Source of the DNA: Perognathus longimembris pacificus
Taxonomy: Eukaryota; Chordata; Mammalia; Rodentia; Heteromyidae
Direction: 5' to 3'
Length of the DNA stretch: 64,000 nucleotides
Assembly (NCBI RefSeq): GCF_023159225.1
Contig: NC_063170.1
Location: 22,605,235-22,669,234 of the forward strand
The stretch's first letter is position 1. Every line of letters begins with the position of its first letter. Shown in pieces: positions 53,092 through 63,799 of the stretch. Position numbers and translations under genes: made by a program. The notes under the pieces were generated by a model. It saw only the letters and a list, made by a program, of their open reading frames with translations, made no database searches and was not told where the DNA came from.

Positions 53092-53106
53092 AAGAGTTGC
53101 CGATTA

Positions 53107-53900
53107 AAGTGTCCCCAGCTTTGCCAAAAATTGGCCTAGCTTAGTGCCTCCTCTGTGCTTAAACATTGCTGGGGAGAGTTCAGAAGAATCATGGGCTTCC
53201 TCCACATGAATATGATGGTAAACCCAGAGGTTTAACATCTAGGGGTCCATTGAATGGGGATCCCCACAGCAGAAAATCAGAGAGAGGTTTTGCATGGCCA
53301 CCACACCATGTGGCCAAGGTCACCCAATGGGATGTGGATGGGACTTACCTATGTCCTCTCCAGGCATGGCTCCTACAACTTCCTATGGGCCAGCCCTGTG
53401 CCCACTGCCCTTTCTCAGCACCGGCAAACAAGTGTGGGGTACTAAGAGCTTGTGTGCTGCAGAAGAAGAGCAGGAAGAAAGACCTCACATCACTTAAAAA
53501 AGAGCTCTAACCCTGCATGGACATCACTAGAGTAGAAAACAAACTTCCATCATGGTAAGCCATTGAGATCAAGGGCCTAGTTAAAAACAGCTGAGCCTTA
53601 AGTTAAACTGCAGCAAACAAAAATGTAGGTCTCCATTTTTCAGGGAAGAAAACAAATCTGGAGAGATGAGTAACCAGTTGTACGCTCTGCCTTGAGTCAA
53701 TCATATTCTTCTTTTTATTCCCCATTCTATGTCTTCTCTGAGATTGCAGGGCTTCCCAGGCCTGAAGTAACACACTTAGCACTTGCCAGCTCTATGCACC
53801 CCAAGGACACAGGAGCCCAGGGCCTGTCTGGTCACCCTGGGCCAAAAGAGGTGAAAACAGATGTAGAGATTCCCTTTCATACCCAGGATAGTGGGAGTGA
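53107..53900. other. Probable ancient repeat remainder and unique sequence
   Basis: 53,107-53,570 may continue the repeat at 52,545. A 114-aa frame (53166-53510) lies within it and is not supported. Confidence 0.35.
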
Positions 53901-53907
53901 CTTTTTT

Positions 53908-54135
53908 CTTCTTTTGTCAGTGGGGCTTGAACTCAGGGCCTGAGCACTGTCTCTGAGCTTTTTCGCTCAAGGCTAGCACCCTACCACTTTGAGCCACAGC
54001 TCCACTTCTGGTTTTCCAGTGGTTAATTGGAGATACGAATCAGGCTTTCCTGCCATGCTGTTTTTTTACTGCCATCCTCAGATCTCAGCCTCCTGAGTAG
54101 CTAGGATTACAAGTTGAGCCACCAGCACCCGTCTA
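53908..54135 (-). mobile_element. Composite SINE
   Basis: 'tcagtggggcttgaactcag' to 'agccaccagcacccgtct'. An internal T7 replaces part of the left half near 54,061. Confidence 0.88.
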
Positions 54136-54139
54136 TGAT

Positions 54140-55140
54140 ATTTCTTAATACACCCTTGATTGCTTTTCCCACAGGCCTGCCGCCTCACTCTCTGGGATTT
54201 CCTCAAGTAAACTTCTGAGCATTATCCTCTGACTTAGGATCTGCTCTGGGGGAAATCTAGGCTCCTGAGGTTTTAATCTGAAACAATCAGACTTCCTAAA
54301 GGTCTAAACATCTGAACTGGGTTTTTAAGTGAGAAATAGAAATAGCTTGTCAGAGAGAAATGGACCACCAAACCCAGGAAAGACAGGGAGAAAAATGAAG
54401 CCCAAAGAGAAAAAGAGAGAGGGGAAAAAATTAAAACCTGTTTGCTAGAGATGCTCACTGCTTGCCTCTCTCTCTAAGTTCCCAATCATCTTTCCTCTCT
54501 CAGTATTCCAATCAAGGTTGCTCTCCACAAAGCTATTCCTCTCAGGGCAGAGTCTCTCATACATAGACACAGGAAAAGACCCCAACATATTTGCTAAAAG
54601 AATCCCAGAGACATTAGCAAATCAACTAGAAAAAAGACCCAAAAAAATCTCATCCACAAGTCATCCACTGATACAAAGATTCCACTCCTTTGGGGGACTC
54701 TATTGTGAAGACGGCCAGGCCAATTGCTTTCTCCCCAAATCCAGGAACTCTCCCCAAACCAATAGCAATAGGAACACTAGGCAGAAATAGTAGAAATAGG
54801 AGATCTAAGCCAAAACAGGAGATTTTTTTCCATTTTTTTTAAATAGTGTATAAGATGATAATGAAATAGGACTTTATCCCCCATTATTTGTTTTTTCCCA
54901 TTTGGAGAATCCTGGGCTGCCTGAGCAGCCACTGGCTCTGGCTACTACACAAGGCAGGTTTTGGCCATGAGCTCCCCAGCTAAACAGGAGTGGCTCTGAA
55001 ATCATCACCACTCACAAACTCGGGACATACACAAGACTTGGAGGTACTGTCCTGGCGAGGGAAATCCCCAGAAGAGCCCCTCAGGGTCAGTGAATCAGTT
55101 ACCTCTCTTTCTGGAACAAGGAAAACTTTCTTTCCTTTTT
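54140..55140. other. Unclassified ~1 kb, possible interspersed repeat
   Basis: Purine-rich first half ('gaagcccaaagagaaaaaga') then CT-rich, then 'gggctgcctgagcagccact'. Its compositional swings and lack of MIR/L1 landmarks suggest an unassigned repeat (possibly LTR-like) or simply unique DNA. A 90-aa frame (54518-54790) has no recognised domain. Confidence 0.3.
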
Positions 55141-55191
55141 TCCTGATAGTAAAATAAATTTTGCTATCTTAAACGTTTTTTATTATCTTTG

Positions 55192-55192
<1 letters not shown>

Positions 55193-55249
<57 letters not shown>
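55193..55249 (+). repeat. (GT)n microsatellite
   Basis: About 28 GT units, forming the tail of the reverse SINE that follows. Confidence 0.98.
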
Positions 55250-55254
<5 letters not shown>

Positions 55255-55441
55255 GGTAATGGGGCTTGAATTCAGGGCCTCGTGCTTTTGTTTGGCTTTC
55301 CTCCACTTTCAGCTTTTTGTATACTCACTAGAGTTAAAAAGTCTCGTGAACTTTCCTTCCTGATCTGGCTTTGAATCTTGATCCTCAGATCTCAGCCTTC
55401 TGAGTAGCTAGGATTAGAAGCATGAGCCACCAGTGCCCAGC
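55250..55441 (-). mobile_element. Composite SINE with (TG)n tail
   Basis: 'tgctggtaatggggcttgaa' to 'gccaccagtgcccagc'. The CA-rich tail (in element orientation) has become the microsatellite. Confidence 0.87.
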
Positions 55442-55444
55442 AAT

Positions 55445-55935
55445 CTTAAGCATTTTTAAGTGTACAGCTCAATGTACAATTGAATGAAACATTCACATTG
55501 TATAACCGTCACTACCAACCAGCAGCAAATCTCTTCATGTGGAGAAATTGAAAAACTCTGTTACCCTTGGAACAGTTCCCTCTTTGCCTCCTTGCCCCCA
55601 GGTCCTGGACCGAATTAAGCTATACTAGGTCTCTAAGCAAGTGAAGGATGTGACTATGCTAATTACTTCCTATATGCAGGATTACAGTGTGTGTCTTTTT
55701 GTATCTGGCTTGGGCCACTTAAACTCCTCAAGGCTTATCTGGGTAGTAGCCTATGTTTACCTGTCTTTCTTTCATTGTATTCCATTGTATGGATCTTTGT
55801 CATTTCCTTGGAAGAACCCTGCCTGGACCCACCTTTTAGCTCTTATGAATAATGCCTCTACACACCAATACCCCCTCAAGATTCTGTGTCCAGTTCTTTT
55901 GAGTGTGTACAGAGAGAACATTTTTGTGACTTTAA
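55445..55935 (-). mobile_element. L1M 3'-UTR fossil
   Basis: 'taagtgtacagctcaatgta', 'acattgtataaccgtcacta' + 'ccaacc', 'gtctttttgtatctggcttg', 'ttccattgtatggatctttg', 'ttatgaataatgcctctaca' follow the reverse L1MB/MC end in order. The 111-aa frame here is not a gene. Confidence 0.85.
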
Positions 55936-56039
55936 GTAGCCTTACACAGCCCAGGGGGAGAGAGGGTAGCAGTTAGGGACATAGATTCTGCATTCTGACA
56001 GGACTGGTTTTAAATCCTGTTTCTGCCGCTCACTGAACA

Positions 56040-56230
56040 CAGACAAAATGAAGGACACTTTACTGGACCCCTGCCATATGCCAAAGTTCTAACCATTTCT
56101 ACATGTAGTATTAACTTCTTTAATAAAATAGTTAACTATAGTTAACTCCATTTTACAGAGGAAGTTAAGCAGTTTGTCCAAATTGAGATAAGTGAAAAAG
56201 CTAAGATGTCAGTTCAGACAGTCTGGGCCC
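56040..56230 (-). mobile_element. MIR, nearly complete
   Basis: 'ccctgccatatgccaaagtt' + 'ctaaccatttctacatgtag', 'ctccattttacagaggaagt' + 'taagcag', 'gtcagttcagacagtctggg'. Confidence 0.82.
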
Positions 56231-56278
56231 AGAGCCCACCTAACTAGTAATAATGACAATTTTAAAAATAAGAAGAAT

Positions 56279-56520
56279 GTAGGCACCATAGCTCACAACT
56301 GCAATCCTAGCTACTCAGGAGGCTGAGATTTGAGGATCAGTTTTTGGAGCCAGCCTGTACAGGAAAGTTCCTGAAACTCTTATCTTCAATGAAGCGCACA
56401 CACATTAAAAAAAAAAAAAAAAAGCCAGAAGTGAAGTTGTGGCTCAAGCAGTAGAGCACTAGCTCAGGGACAACTCCTAGGCCCTGAGTTCAAACACCCT
56501 GTGCTCACACACAACAAATA
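56279..56520 (+). mobile_element. Composite SINE
   Basis: 'gtaggcaccatagctcacaa' + 'ctgcaatcctagctactcag' to 'cctgagttcaaacaccctgt'. The linker contains A18. Confidence 0.88.
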
Positions 56521-56524
56521 AACA

Positions 56525-57115
56525 AACAAATAAATAAAAGACAAATGGCAGAGATCAGTGCTTAAGCAAAGTCAGTCCCTGCCTTAACCGCCAAGTCATT
56601 AACTCTTTTAAACCTCAGTGCTCTCTGAGGTGAATGTATTATTTTTGAATCTCTCCATTAATGTCTGCCAAGTCATGAGTTAAGCAAACGAGGACCTAAG
56701 GTCCAAACCCAAATCTTTCCACTGACCAAGTCCAGGCCCAGCTCACTTGACCGTTGATCTCGGTATGAAACCCTAGGTAAAGAATGAGGAAAGGCTGGGG
56801 GGCAAAGAGCGCTCCTGTTCTCCTGTCCTTCTGGTGTGTTCTTTAGCCAGAGTGGAAATTCCAGGGACATCTGGTGGGGAAGCAACAACTTGAGACCCTC
56901 AGGAAAGAGGAAGAGGAAGACAAGATGGCTGGTTTTGGGGTGGGGACAGCGCATTCCTGCAGGATGGCCTCAGGAAGAGGGTGATGGCGGAGGGGCAGGG
57001 TGAAGGGATTGGCAAAGTGTCTCCCTGAGCACAAGTTCCATCTACTTTAGTTTCCATGATAGCCAGGTCACATGTTTGTATTTGTTTCTTTGTGCTTTCT
57101 TTATGTCACTTCCCT
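56525..57115. other. Unique sequence, nothing recognised
   Basis: An (AAAT)-type tail patch at 56,515-56,540, then unique DNA; no gene. Confidence 0.35.
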
Positions 57116-57120
57116 TATTG

Positions 57121-57169
<49 letters not shown>
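57121..57169 (+). repeat. (TG)n microsatellite
   Basis: About 24 TG units directly attached to the reverse SINE remnant that follows. Confidence 0.98.
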
Positions 57170-57170
<1 letters not shown>

Positions 57171-57312
57171 AAGGCTAGTGATCTACCACTTGAGCCACAC
57201 CTTCACTTCTAGCTTTTTGGTGGTTAATCAGAGATAAGAATCTCACAGACTTTCCTGCCTGAGCTGGCTTTGAATCTAGAGCCTCAGATCTCAGCCACTG
57301 GAGTATTCAGGA
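57170..57312 (-). mobile_element. Composite SINE remnant
   Basis: 'gcaaggctagtgatctacca' + 'cttgagccaca' to 'tctcagccactggagtattc'. Much of its 3' end has been consumed by the (TG)n; the 5' terminus is also missing. Confidence 0.82.
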
Positions 57313-57314
57313 TC

Positions 57315-57692
57315 ACGACCTCTACTTTCCTACATAAAACACTAACGTTAAAATTGGACCACATGGAGCCTGGCTCTTATTTGGGTTATGTCAATTGAAG
57401 AATAAGATTTTTTTTTCTACACTCTTGGTGCACCAAGCACTAGGTTTATAGCAATAGCCAAGATCAAAGTATCACCTATCACGGGCCCCTCATAGACCTA
57501 GAGGCCCCCTTAGAGTAGCTGGCTACCATCAGGAAATGGAGTGGCTGGAGACACTTGGGGGATTGAGAGGGTTACAATTTCTATTTCTCCCTTCAACAAC
57601 TAGGCCACAGAGTCCCTCTCCCAAGTCTCTCCTACACCCTCTTCCACACTCTGTGGCCTGGTCTTCTCAACTCTGGATCTTCCCTCCCAATC
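57315..57692. other. Unique sequence, nothing recognised
   Basis: No element or gene seen. Confidence 0.35.
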
Positions 57693-57694
57693 AC

Positions 57695-57875
57695 AGCATC
57701 CTGAGATCCGAGAATCAAGGTTCAAAGCCAGCCCAGGCAAGAAATTCTGTGCAACTCTTATCTCCAAATAACCACCAAAATTTGGAAAGTATAGATGTAA
57801 TTCAAGTGTTAGAGCATCTGCCCTGAGTGAAAAAGTTAAGGGAAAACACCCGTGCTCTGAGTTCAAGCCCCCTTA
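57695..57875 (+). mobile_element. Composite SINE, 5'-truncated
   Basis: Starts at 'agcatcctgagatccgagaa' and ends 'ctgagttcaagccccctt', leading into the compound microsatellite. Confidence 0.85.

Positions 57876-57971
<96 letters not shown>
57876..57971 (+). repeat. (TA)n(GA)n compound microsatellite
   Basis: About 20 TA units then about 25 GA units at a SINE 3' end. Confidence 0.98.
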
Positions 57972-57973
<2 letters not shown>

Positions 57974-58146
57974 ATTCCTGCATGCAACACAAGCCTATTT
58001 CATAACCAAGTATTAAATATCCCAGATACCTAGTTAAATCCTATACTAACTGAAAGTAATAAAATAAATCAAATATAAAATAGACTGGTTGTGTGGGTAT
58101 TCATGTACCTTCATAAAGTTGAAAATCCTAAGTAAAACTATGGTAA

Positions 58147-58147
<1 letters not shown>

Positions 58148-58216
<69 letters not shown>
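58148..58216 (+). repeat. (TC)n(CA)n compound microsatellite
   Basis: About 10 TC units then about 23 CA units with one G interruption. Confidence 0.98.
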
Positions 58217-58219
58217 TCT

Positions 58220-58507
58220 ATGATAAATTACTGTGATGATAATTTGTTTCATCCCAGTCCCCCTCCATTCACCTATGGGATCCCTAAGGGTAGAGACAGG
58301 ATTGGGATGGTAAATGAGTGTGGCCTCCACTCCAGCATGGACTGCTCAGAGACCCATGGAAAGGGACACACCACCAGTGCACCCCTTCCTCTGGTGCTCC
58401 CCTCCCCTTCCCCAGCCCTCAGTCCCTTTGTCCTTGCTGTATCAATGATTCTCTCATGACCAGTCAGCCTAGAGCTATGATCATAGCACATCTACCCCAA
58501 TGCCTGT
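58220..58507. other. Unique sequence, nothing recognised
   Basis: No element named. Confidence 0.35.
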
Positions 58508-58522
58508 CTTTGATGAACTTTG

Positions 58523-58735
58523 TTTTGTTTTGGTTTTTTTTTTTTGCCAGTTCTGGGGCTTGAACTCAGGGCCTGAGCACGGTCCCTGACTTCTTTTTGC
58601 TCAAGGCTAGCGCTCTACCACTTGAGCCACAGAGCCACTTCTGGCTTTTTCTATATATGTGGTACTGAGGAATCAAACCCAGGGTTTCATGTATACGAGG
58701 TGAGCACTTTACCACTAGGCCATATTCCCAGCCCC
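58523..58735 (-). mobile_element. Double-ID-like SINE, reverse, with 14-15-bp target-site duplication
   Basis: T-rich tail then 'gccagttctggggcttgaac' and ends 'ggccatattcccagcccc', the complement of the 52,876 family start. B box (reverse) 'ggaatcaaacc' has one change from canonical. Target-site duplication 'ctttgatgaactttg' at 58508-58522 and 58735-58749 (the first C may belong to the element). Confidence 0.93.
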
Positions 58736-58749
58736 TTTGATGAACTTTG

Positions 58750-59505
58750 AACCCAGCTGTGAAGGCAGAATTGGACATCTTCAATCCAACACTAACCACC
58801 TAACATTCTAGCAGATCTGGTTGTTGGGCCTTGTACTTGAAATTCATCTCAGTCTGACACAGGCATATGAGCAAGTAGCATAGATTTCAGACATGGCTAG
58901 ATTCAGAATCTCTAGCAATGTGTAAGAACGTCATCAAGAGGCGTGGCCTTCACCCCAGTTTCCTATGTGTGAAGTACTGGAGATGTTTCTACCTCCCCTT
59001 TCTGTATCTCCCTAGTTTAGTTTGTTTTCCCAAAATAAACCCTTGCTAGACTAAAACTCCAAGAATGTCATCACAGAACATTCTCCCTCCCACTTGCTCT
59101 CTGGCCTGTCTAGGTTCCTTTTCTCTGTTTCTTTCTGCATCTGAGACTTCCCCTGGGATGGCAAGATGGCTCCCTCCACTGGAGCCCACTTCCCTACTTG
59201 CTCAGCTTTCCCTGGTGGCTTTTAGGTATCATAGGACAAGTAGAGTCTTACGTCCATCTAGAACTGGTCTCTGTGTCTTGTGACAGTAACTACACTTATT
59301 AGTGAGGTCTGGGCCTCATGCCCACCCCTGTAGCCAGGCAGAGTTTGTGTCTTCTCAACCTGAGACCCAAGATTGAGAGAGATTTGGCTCCAAAGGTAGG
59401 GGGCACGATGCCCGGAAATGGGACAGTCTTGGGCAGTAGAGACAGCAGGTATGTATGAGAGCAGGTGTTAGCCACCTATGGACGTAACATTTCTCTGCAC
59501 TCATT
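58750..59505. other. Unique sequence, nothing recognised
   Basis: Contains 'cccaaaataaaccc' and a chance 72-aa frame; no gene. Confidence 0.35.
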
Positions 59506-59509
59506 CTCC

Positions 59510-59640
59510 ATGTGTCATAAGCATTTGATGTTCACACAATATCAGAAAAGTAGAACCATGGCTGTTATTAGTCTCATTTAACGGGTAAAAAGAAAAGCCC
59601 TGAGATCAGAGACTTGACTAAGGCCTCAGAGCAAATTGTC
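59510..59640 (-). mobile_element. MIR fragment
   Basis: 'ttattagtctcatttaacgg' + 'gtaaaaagaaaagccctgag' and 'gacttgactaaggcctcaga' parallel the reverse MIR core. Confidence 0.68.
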
Positions 59641-59663
59641 ATTAATATTTTATAAATTAATTT

Positions 59664-59965
59664 AGGCTGAGCACAGTAGCTTACACCCATAATCCTACAT
59701 ATTCAGGAGATGGTTCAAGGCCAACACCAGCAAAATGTTTGAGTGACACCATTTCAATCAATAAAAGCTGAGGGTAGTGGCATATGCCTGTCATCTCAGC
59801 TAAGCAGGGAGCATAAATAGAAGGGTTGTGGCCCAGGCCAGCTCAGGCATAAATTTGAGAGCCCTATTTTAAAAATAAATGAGGGCTGAAGATGTGGCTC
59901 AGGTGGTAAAGCATCTGCCTAGCAAGAGCAAAGTTCTGAGTTCAAACTTCAGTACTTCCCAAAAG
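59664..59965 (+). mobile_element. Triple-unit SINE (B1-like, B1-like, ID-like)
   Basis: 'gtagcttacacccataatcc', then 'ggtagtggcatatgcctgtc', then 'gatgtggctcaggtggtaaa' + 'gcatctgcct' and 'ttctgagttcaaacttcagt'. Same plan as 13,870-14,170. Confidence 0.78.
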
Positions 59966-59969
59966 CAAA

Positions 59970-61007
59970 CACAAAATAAAGCTTAAGATCACAAATTGCA
60001 AACATGGCAGGTGACCAGGTAGATCCCAGGACCAACCAGGTAGCAGATCCAAGTAGCTAAGGCAGGTACAGTATCTCCATTTGGATTTCCAAACACAGGC
60101 TTTTCAAACAGATACTGGGTTCAGGAAATTTACCAAAGACGGAGTGAGTTTCAGGAAACAGAGTAAGGCAATAGGGAAACTGAGGCAGAAAATGGAGTAA
60201 AGCCAAAGTAAGGTGCCTTGTGAATGAACAGCCACCTGAGCCACATGTCTCGGCTACCCCCTGTCAACCCTCAGATGAAACATAGGGACCTTAGCATGGG
60301 GCATCCCACAGGGAGATGGGAAAACTGGCATGTATATCTAAAATCTTGCTCCTCATTGATTAGCTAAGGGATGAGAAATATAAACATGAATGAGAAGATG
60401 AAAATCCTGCAGGCGATAAATATGGATTGCATACCAATTTCTGTGTGCTTGTTAAATACCTTCATCTATTGGTAACAAATGCTTAAAACAAACCACCATG
60501 TTTCAGAACTTATGATGCCATGTCTTCTTTCTTTGAAATACCTGAGGAGCTCCTCACACTAGAAGTGGGGTCCTTCTCAGACTCCCTGCAGCCATGTCTG
60601 CAGCTGGATGCCCTGGGATGCAGGAATCAGTCCAGGACGTGGGTTTGGTGGTGTCCTCAGGTCCTCAGAAGCGGTTGTCTGCACCTCCGCCGCTGTCCAT
60701 GATGCAAGCTCTGATCATCAAAGCACAACAGATGACCCCAGGTCACAGCCGGCTGACCTGACCCAGGTCACTTGCCCATCCGGCTCCCCACAGTTCCCTG
60801 GCCCGACCCCCAGCTAAATGGTTCAGCCTCCTTCCCCAGGGCCTGAAGTACAAGGGCCAAGCCCTTGAACACCCACCCTCTCCTTTTAAAGTGCTCTTCC
60901 TTCCTTCCTTTTGGCTTTCACAATGGAGAAAGCCCTGTTAGCATTAATCACCCAGGGGCTTCCAGGGGACAAACTGCACAACCTCCCAGCTGTGAAAAGC
61001 CCTCATC
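59970..61007. other. Unique sequence, nothing recognised
   Basis: Short chance frames only; 'ctgttagcattaatcaccca' at 60,937 is an isolated TAAT cluster. Confidence 0.35.
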
Positions 61008-61023
61008 AAAAGTCACTGCTCCA

Positions 61024-61248
61024 CGGGGTGTTGGTGGCTCATGCCTATAATCCTAGCTACTCAGGTGGCTGAGATCTGAAGATCTCGGTTCAAAGCCAGC
61101 TCAGGAAGGAAAGTCTATGAGACTCTTATCTCCAATTAACTGCCAGAAAACTGGAAGTGTTGCTGTGGCTCAAGTGGTAGAGCACTAGCCTTGAGCTGAA
61201 GAGCTCAGGAACAGCGCCCAGGCCCAGAGTAAAAGCCCCACAACCAAA
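61024..61248 (+). mobile_element. Composite SINE with perfect 16-bp target-site duplication
   Basis: 'gtgttggtggctcatgccta' to 'gtaaaagccccacaacc'. 'aaaagtcactgctcca' flanks it at 61008-61023 and 61249-61264 without mismatch. Confidence 0.95.
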
Positions 61249-61264
61249 AAAAGTCACTGCTCCA

Positions 61265-61635
61265 TGTGGATCCTAAGTTGCTTAACAGCCAGGCTCACAG
61301 CTTGCAAAATGTAGAGAAACAAAAAGGGAGGGGTAGGCTGGGAAGAGAAACTGAGTATGTTTTCCAGAAGTTCCTGCTTTCCCTTGTCCTGAAGAGAGGA
61401 TGGATTCTTTCATCTTTAACACTTTCAATAGCCCAACAGGACCATCTGCAGGATTCACAGAGCACGTAGGTTCCTTGGTTCAAAACCCATCCAGACAGAA
61501 GAGTAGAGAGTATTGAAGCAAGCGTGCACACCCACAGAGCATCTGTGTGCAACAGAAATCTTTGAGCTGTTTCTAAACAGTCGCCCCTGTGTGGCTGCGC
61601 TGTCCTGCCATCATCTTCCTCCCCAAGCCCCCATC
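61265..61635. other. Unique sequence, nothing recognised
   Basis: No element named. Confidence 0.35.
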
Positions 61636-61639
61636 CCCC

Positions 61640-61840
61640 ACTGCCCTACCTTAGTTCATTTCCTTTACTCCACTCTCAAAGGACTTAAAATTTGCTTGCG
61701 CCCATCTGTAAATCTGTGTCTTCCCCCCACCCCAGGGGCAGAAGGTAAGCTCAGAGAGGGCAACGACCTGTCTGGCTTTGTTCACCACAGTGGCACATAG
61801 CTCAGAGCACACAGGGAATGCTTCATTCATGTATGGTGGG
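61640..61840 (+). mobile_element. L2 3' fragment
   Basis: 'ccccaggggcagaaggtaag' + 'ctcagagagggcaacgacct' + 'gtctggctttgttcaccaca' + 'gtggcacatagctcagagca' parallels L2 'aagctccatgagggcagggactttgtctgttttgttcactgctgtatcccc'. Confidence 0.72.
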
Positions 61841-61844
61841 TAAG

Positions 61845-62345
61845 AGGATGAGCAGGCCACACTATCACACATGTGGACTTGGCCAAGTTCATGAATAAGC
61901 AGCCATGTGCTCATACCCATGGATCTGGAGGCATGTGAGAAGCTCATGCCACTGTGTGCCCTGGTTCCATGGCTTCAAAATGAGCCCTTTGCTTTGTGTC
62001 TTAAACAAGGACATCATGGAACCCATATGGCTTTCCCTTCCAGCTCATGCTACAGGAAGAGAACTTTCTGCAGAAATTATAGAAAAGTGGGATATTTCCC
62101 CAAGCCCCATAATAAGTCCTTGGCATACCCTGATCCACCAGTTCCAAACATACTGTTTTATCTCTAGCTGATCACTAGGAAGAGGAGAGAAATCACTCTT
62201 AGACTGTTGGACTTTGATTTCACTATCCAACAGTACTACTTGATGTCTAGAAAATAAAACTTTGACACTCTAGTGGGCAGTGTCTTCCAACACTCAGCAT
62301 GTGCCTGTCTCCTCATAGATCCAGTAGTTAAGATGCCAAACAGAC
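61845..62345. other. Unique sequence, nothing recognised
   Basis: Overlapping 86-88 aa plus frames without domain content. Confidence 0.35.
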
Positions 62346-62352
62346 ATGCGTG

Positions 62353-62548
62353 CAGGGTCTGGGCACCAGTAGCTCATATCAGTAACCCTAGCTTCTCAGG
62401 AGGCTGAGATCTGGAGAATCATAGTTGAAGCTAGAAAAGCCTAAGAAACTCCATCTCCAAAATAACCAGCAAAACACTGGGCTGGAGGTGTGGTTCAGAC
62501 AAACAAACATAGGCCCTAGTTCAAACCCCAGTACCTGCAAAAGAAAGA
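62353..62548 (+). mobile_element. Composite SINE, diverged
   Basis: 'ctgggcaccagtagctcata' to 'gttcaaaccccagtacctgc'; the linker is shortened. Followed by a GA-rich tract. Confidence 0.82.
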
Positions 62549-62632
62549 AGGAAAGGAAAGAAGGAAATAAAGGAACAAAGGGAGGGGGGAGGAAGGAAGG
62601 ATGGAAATAAAGGAAGGAAGGAAAGCAGATGT
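62545..62632 (+). repeat. GA-rich tract (GGAA/GAAA)
   Basis: Imperfect purine repeats attached to the SINE tail. Confidence 0.92.
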
Positions 62633-62664
62633 CCCTGAAAGGCAGGTAGTCAGCATCAGGTTGT

Positions 62665-62786
62665 CCTGGCAACTCTACTCATGAAAACCACCTAAATGGC
62701 CAACAGTGGTGTGTAGACAGGTACAAATACATAAACCACATGGAGAAATCCCACAAACATAATGCTGAGTAAAAGATATACAAAAC
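62665..62786 (+). mobile_element. L1M 3' fragment, left part
   Basis: 'accacctaaatggccaacag', 'ccacatggagaaatcccaca' + 'aacataatgctgagtaaaag' match the L1 3' region; continues after the SINE at 63,031. Confidence 0.75.
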
Positions 62787-63030
62787 AGCTGGGCACTGGT
62801 GGCTCATGTCTGTAGTCCTAGCGACTCAGGAGGCTAAGCTCTGAGGATTGCAGTTTGAAGCCAGCCCAGGTAAGAAAGTCTATGAGCTTCTTCTCTCCAA
62901 TTAACCACCAGAAAACCAGAAGTGGAGCTGTGGCTCAAAGTGGCAGAGAATTAGCCTTGAGCAAGAAAAAGAAAAGCTCAGAGACAGTGTCCAGGTCCTG
63001 AGCTCAAGCCCCACAACTGACCAAAAAAAT
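62787..63030 (+). mobile_element. Composite SINE inserted in L1, perfect 16-bp target-site duplication
   Basis: 'gctgggcactggtggctcat' to 'caagccccacaactgacc' + A-rich tail. Target-site duplication 'aaaagatatacaaaac' at 62771-62786 and 63031-63046. Confidence 0.95.
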
Positions 63031-63300
63031 AAAAGATATACAAAACAAAAGGAAGTACACTTCATGTTCATAAAGCACAAAAATAAGCAACACCAGTCTG
63101 ATGTTGGAAGCCAAGCCCGAGGTGACCCTTGGAGGTGGTGTGGTGACCAGAAGGAGACTCGGGGACCCTGAGGGATGGATGGTCACCTCCCGTTTCTGGG
63201 TCTGTGTGACAGTCACAGGGGCATTCTCACTTTGTGAAAATGTATGCATTCTACAATCTGACATCTGCGTTTCATATGGGAACAGTACTGCAACAAGTTA
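63031..63300 (+). mobile_element. L1M 3' fragment, right part
   Basis: 'caaaaggaagtacacttcat' + 'gttcataaagcac' (compare the L1 'tatgattccatttatatgaa' zone) and 'gtgaaaatgtatgcattcta' near the end. Confidence 0.6.
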
Positions 63301-63469
63301 CATTTTTTACTAGAGAAGGACAACTCCTGGGTTTCCAGCAAAGTGTGAGTTATACATGACCTGATGATTAAGCTGAAGCTATGGCAAGGCTGGATGCCTG
63401 CGCATGAATCTTGATCCTTTCACTTGCAAACTGTGTGAGGGCGGGAGGTAATTTAATTCTTTTAAGTTA

Positions 63470-63550
63470 TCTTTAAGTAGTCGTACAAAGGAGTTTCAAC
63501 TGGACATGACAATGTATGAGTACAACATGCCTTGATCTGTGTCACCCTCC
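63470..63550 (-). mobile_element. LINE-like 3'-end scrap
   Basis: 'gtcgtacaaaggagtttcaa', 'tatgagtacaacatgccttg' and 'tgtcaccctccc' have the same landmark order as 28,955-29,155. Confidence 0.4.
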
Positions 63551-63554
63551 CATT

Positions 63555-63690
63555 GTTCAGATAGGTAATACAACCTCACTGTCTTGGTTGCTGTTGGATT
63601 TTTTAACCTATAAAATGGAGAACACAGCAGTCCCTACCTCACAAGTTCATTTGGGGTTAAAATGAAGCAGTATTTGCAAAGGGCTCCTAG
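63555..63690 (+). mobile_element. MIR
   Basis: 'ttaacctataaaatggagaa', 'tccctacctcacaagttcat' + 'ttggggttaaaatgaag', 'gcaaagggctcc'. Confidence 0.72.
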
Positions 63691-63799
63691 TGAGAGTTGC
63701 ATACCTGCTACTTGCATTCTGTGTGGACAGAAACGATGCCAAATACACACTCGTGTGTCTGAGAAAGTAGTAAAATCTTATCAAGATTTTACAAGCATC

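Noticed and set aside
54140..55140. Endogenous retroviral LTR
   Set aside because: I could not find paired terminal repeats, a primer-binding site or gag/pol-like frames; left as unclassified.
55641..55976. 111-aa plus frame with hydrophobic stretches
   Set aside because: Lies in the reverse 3' UTR of an L1M relic.
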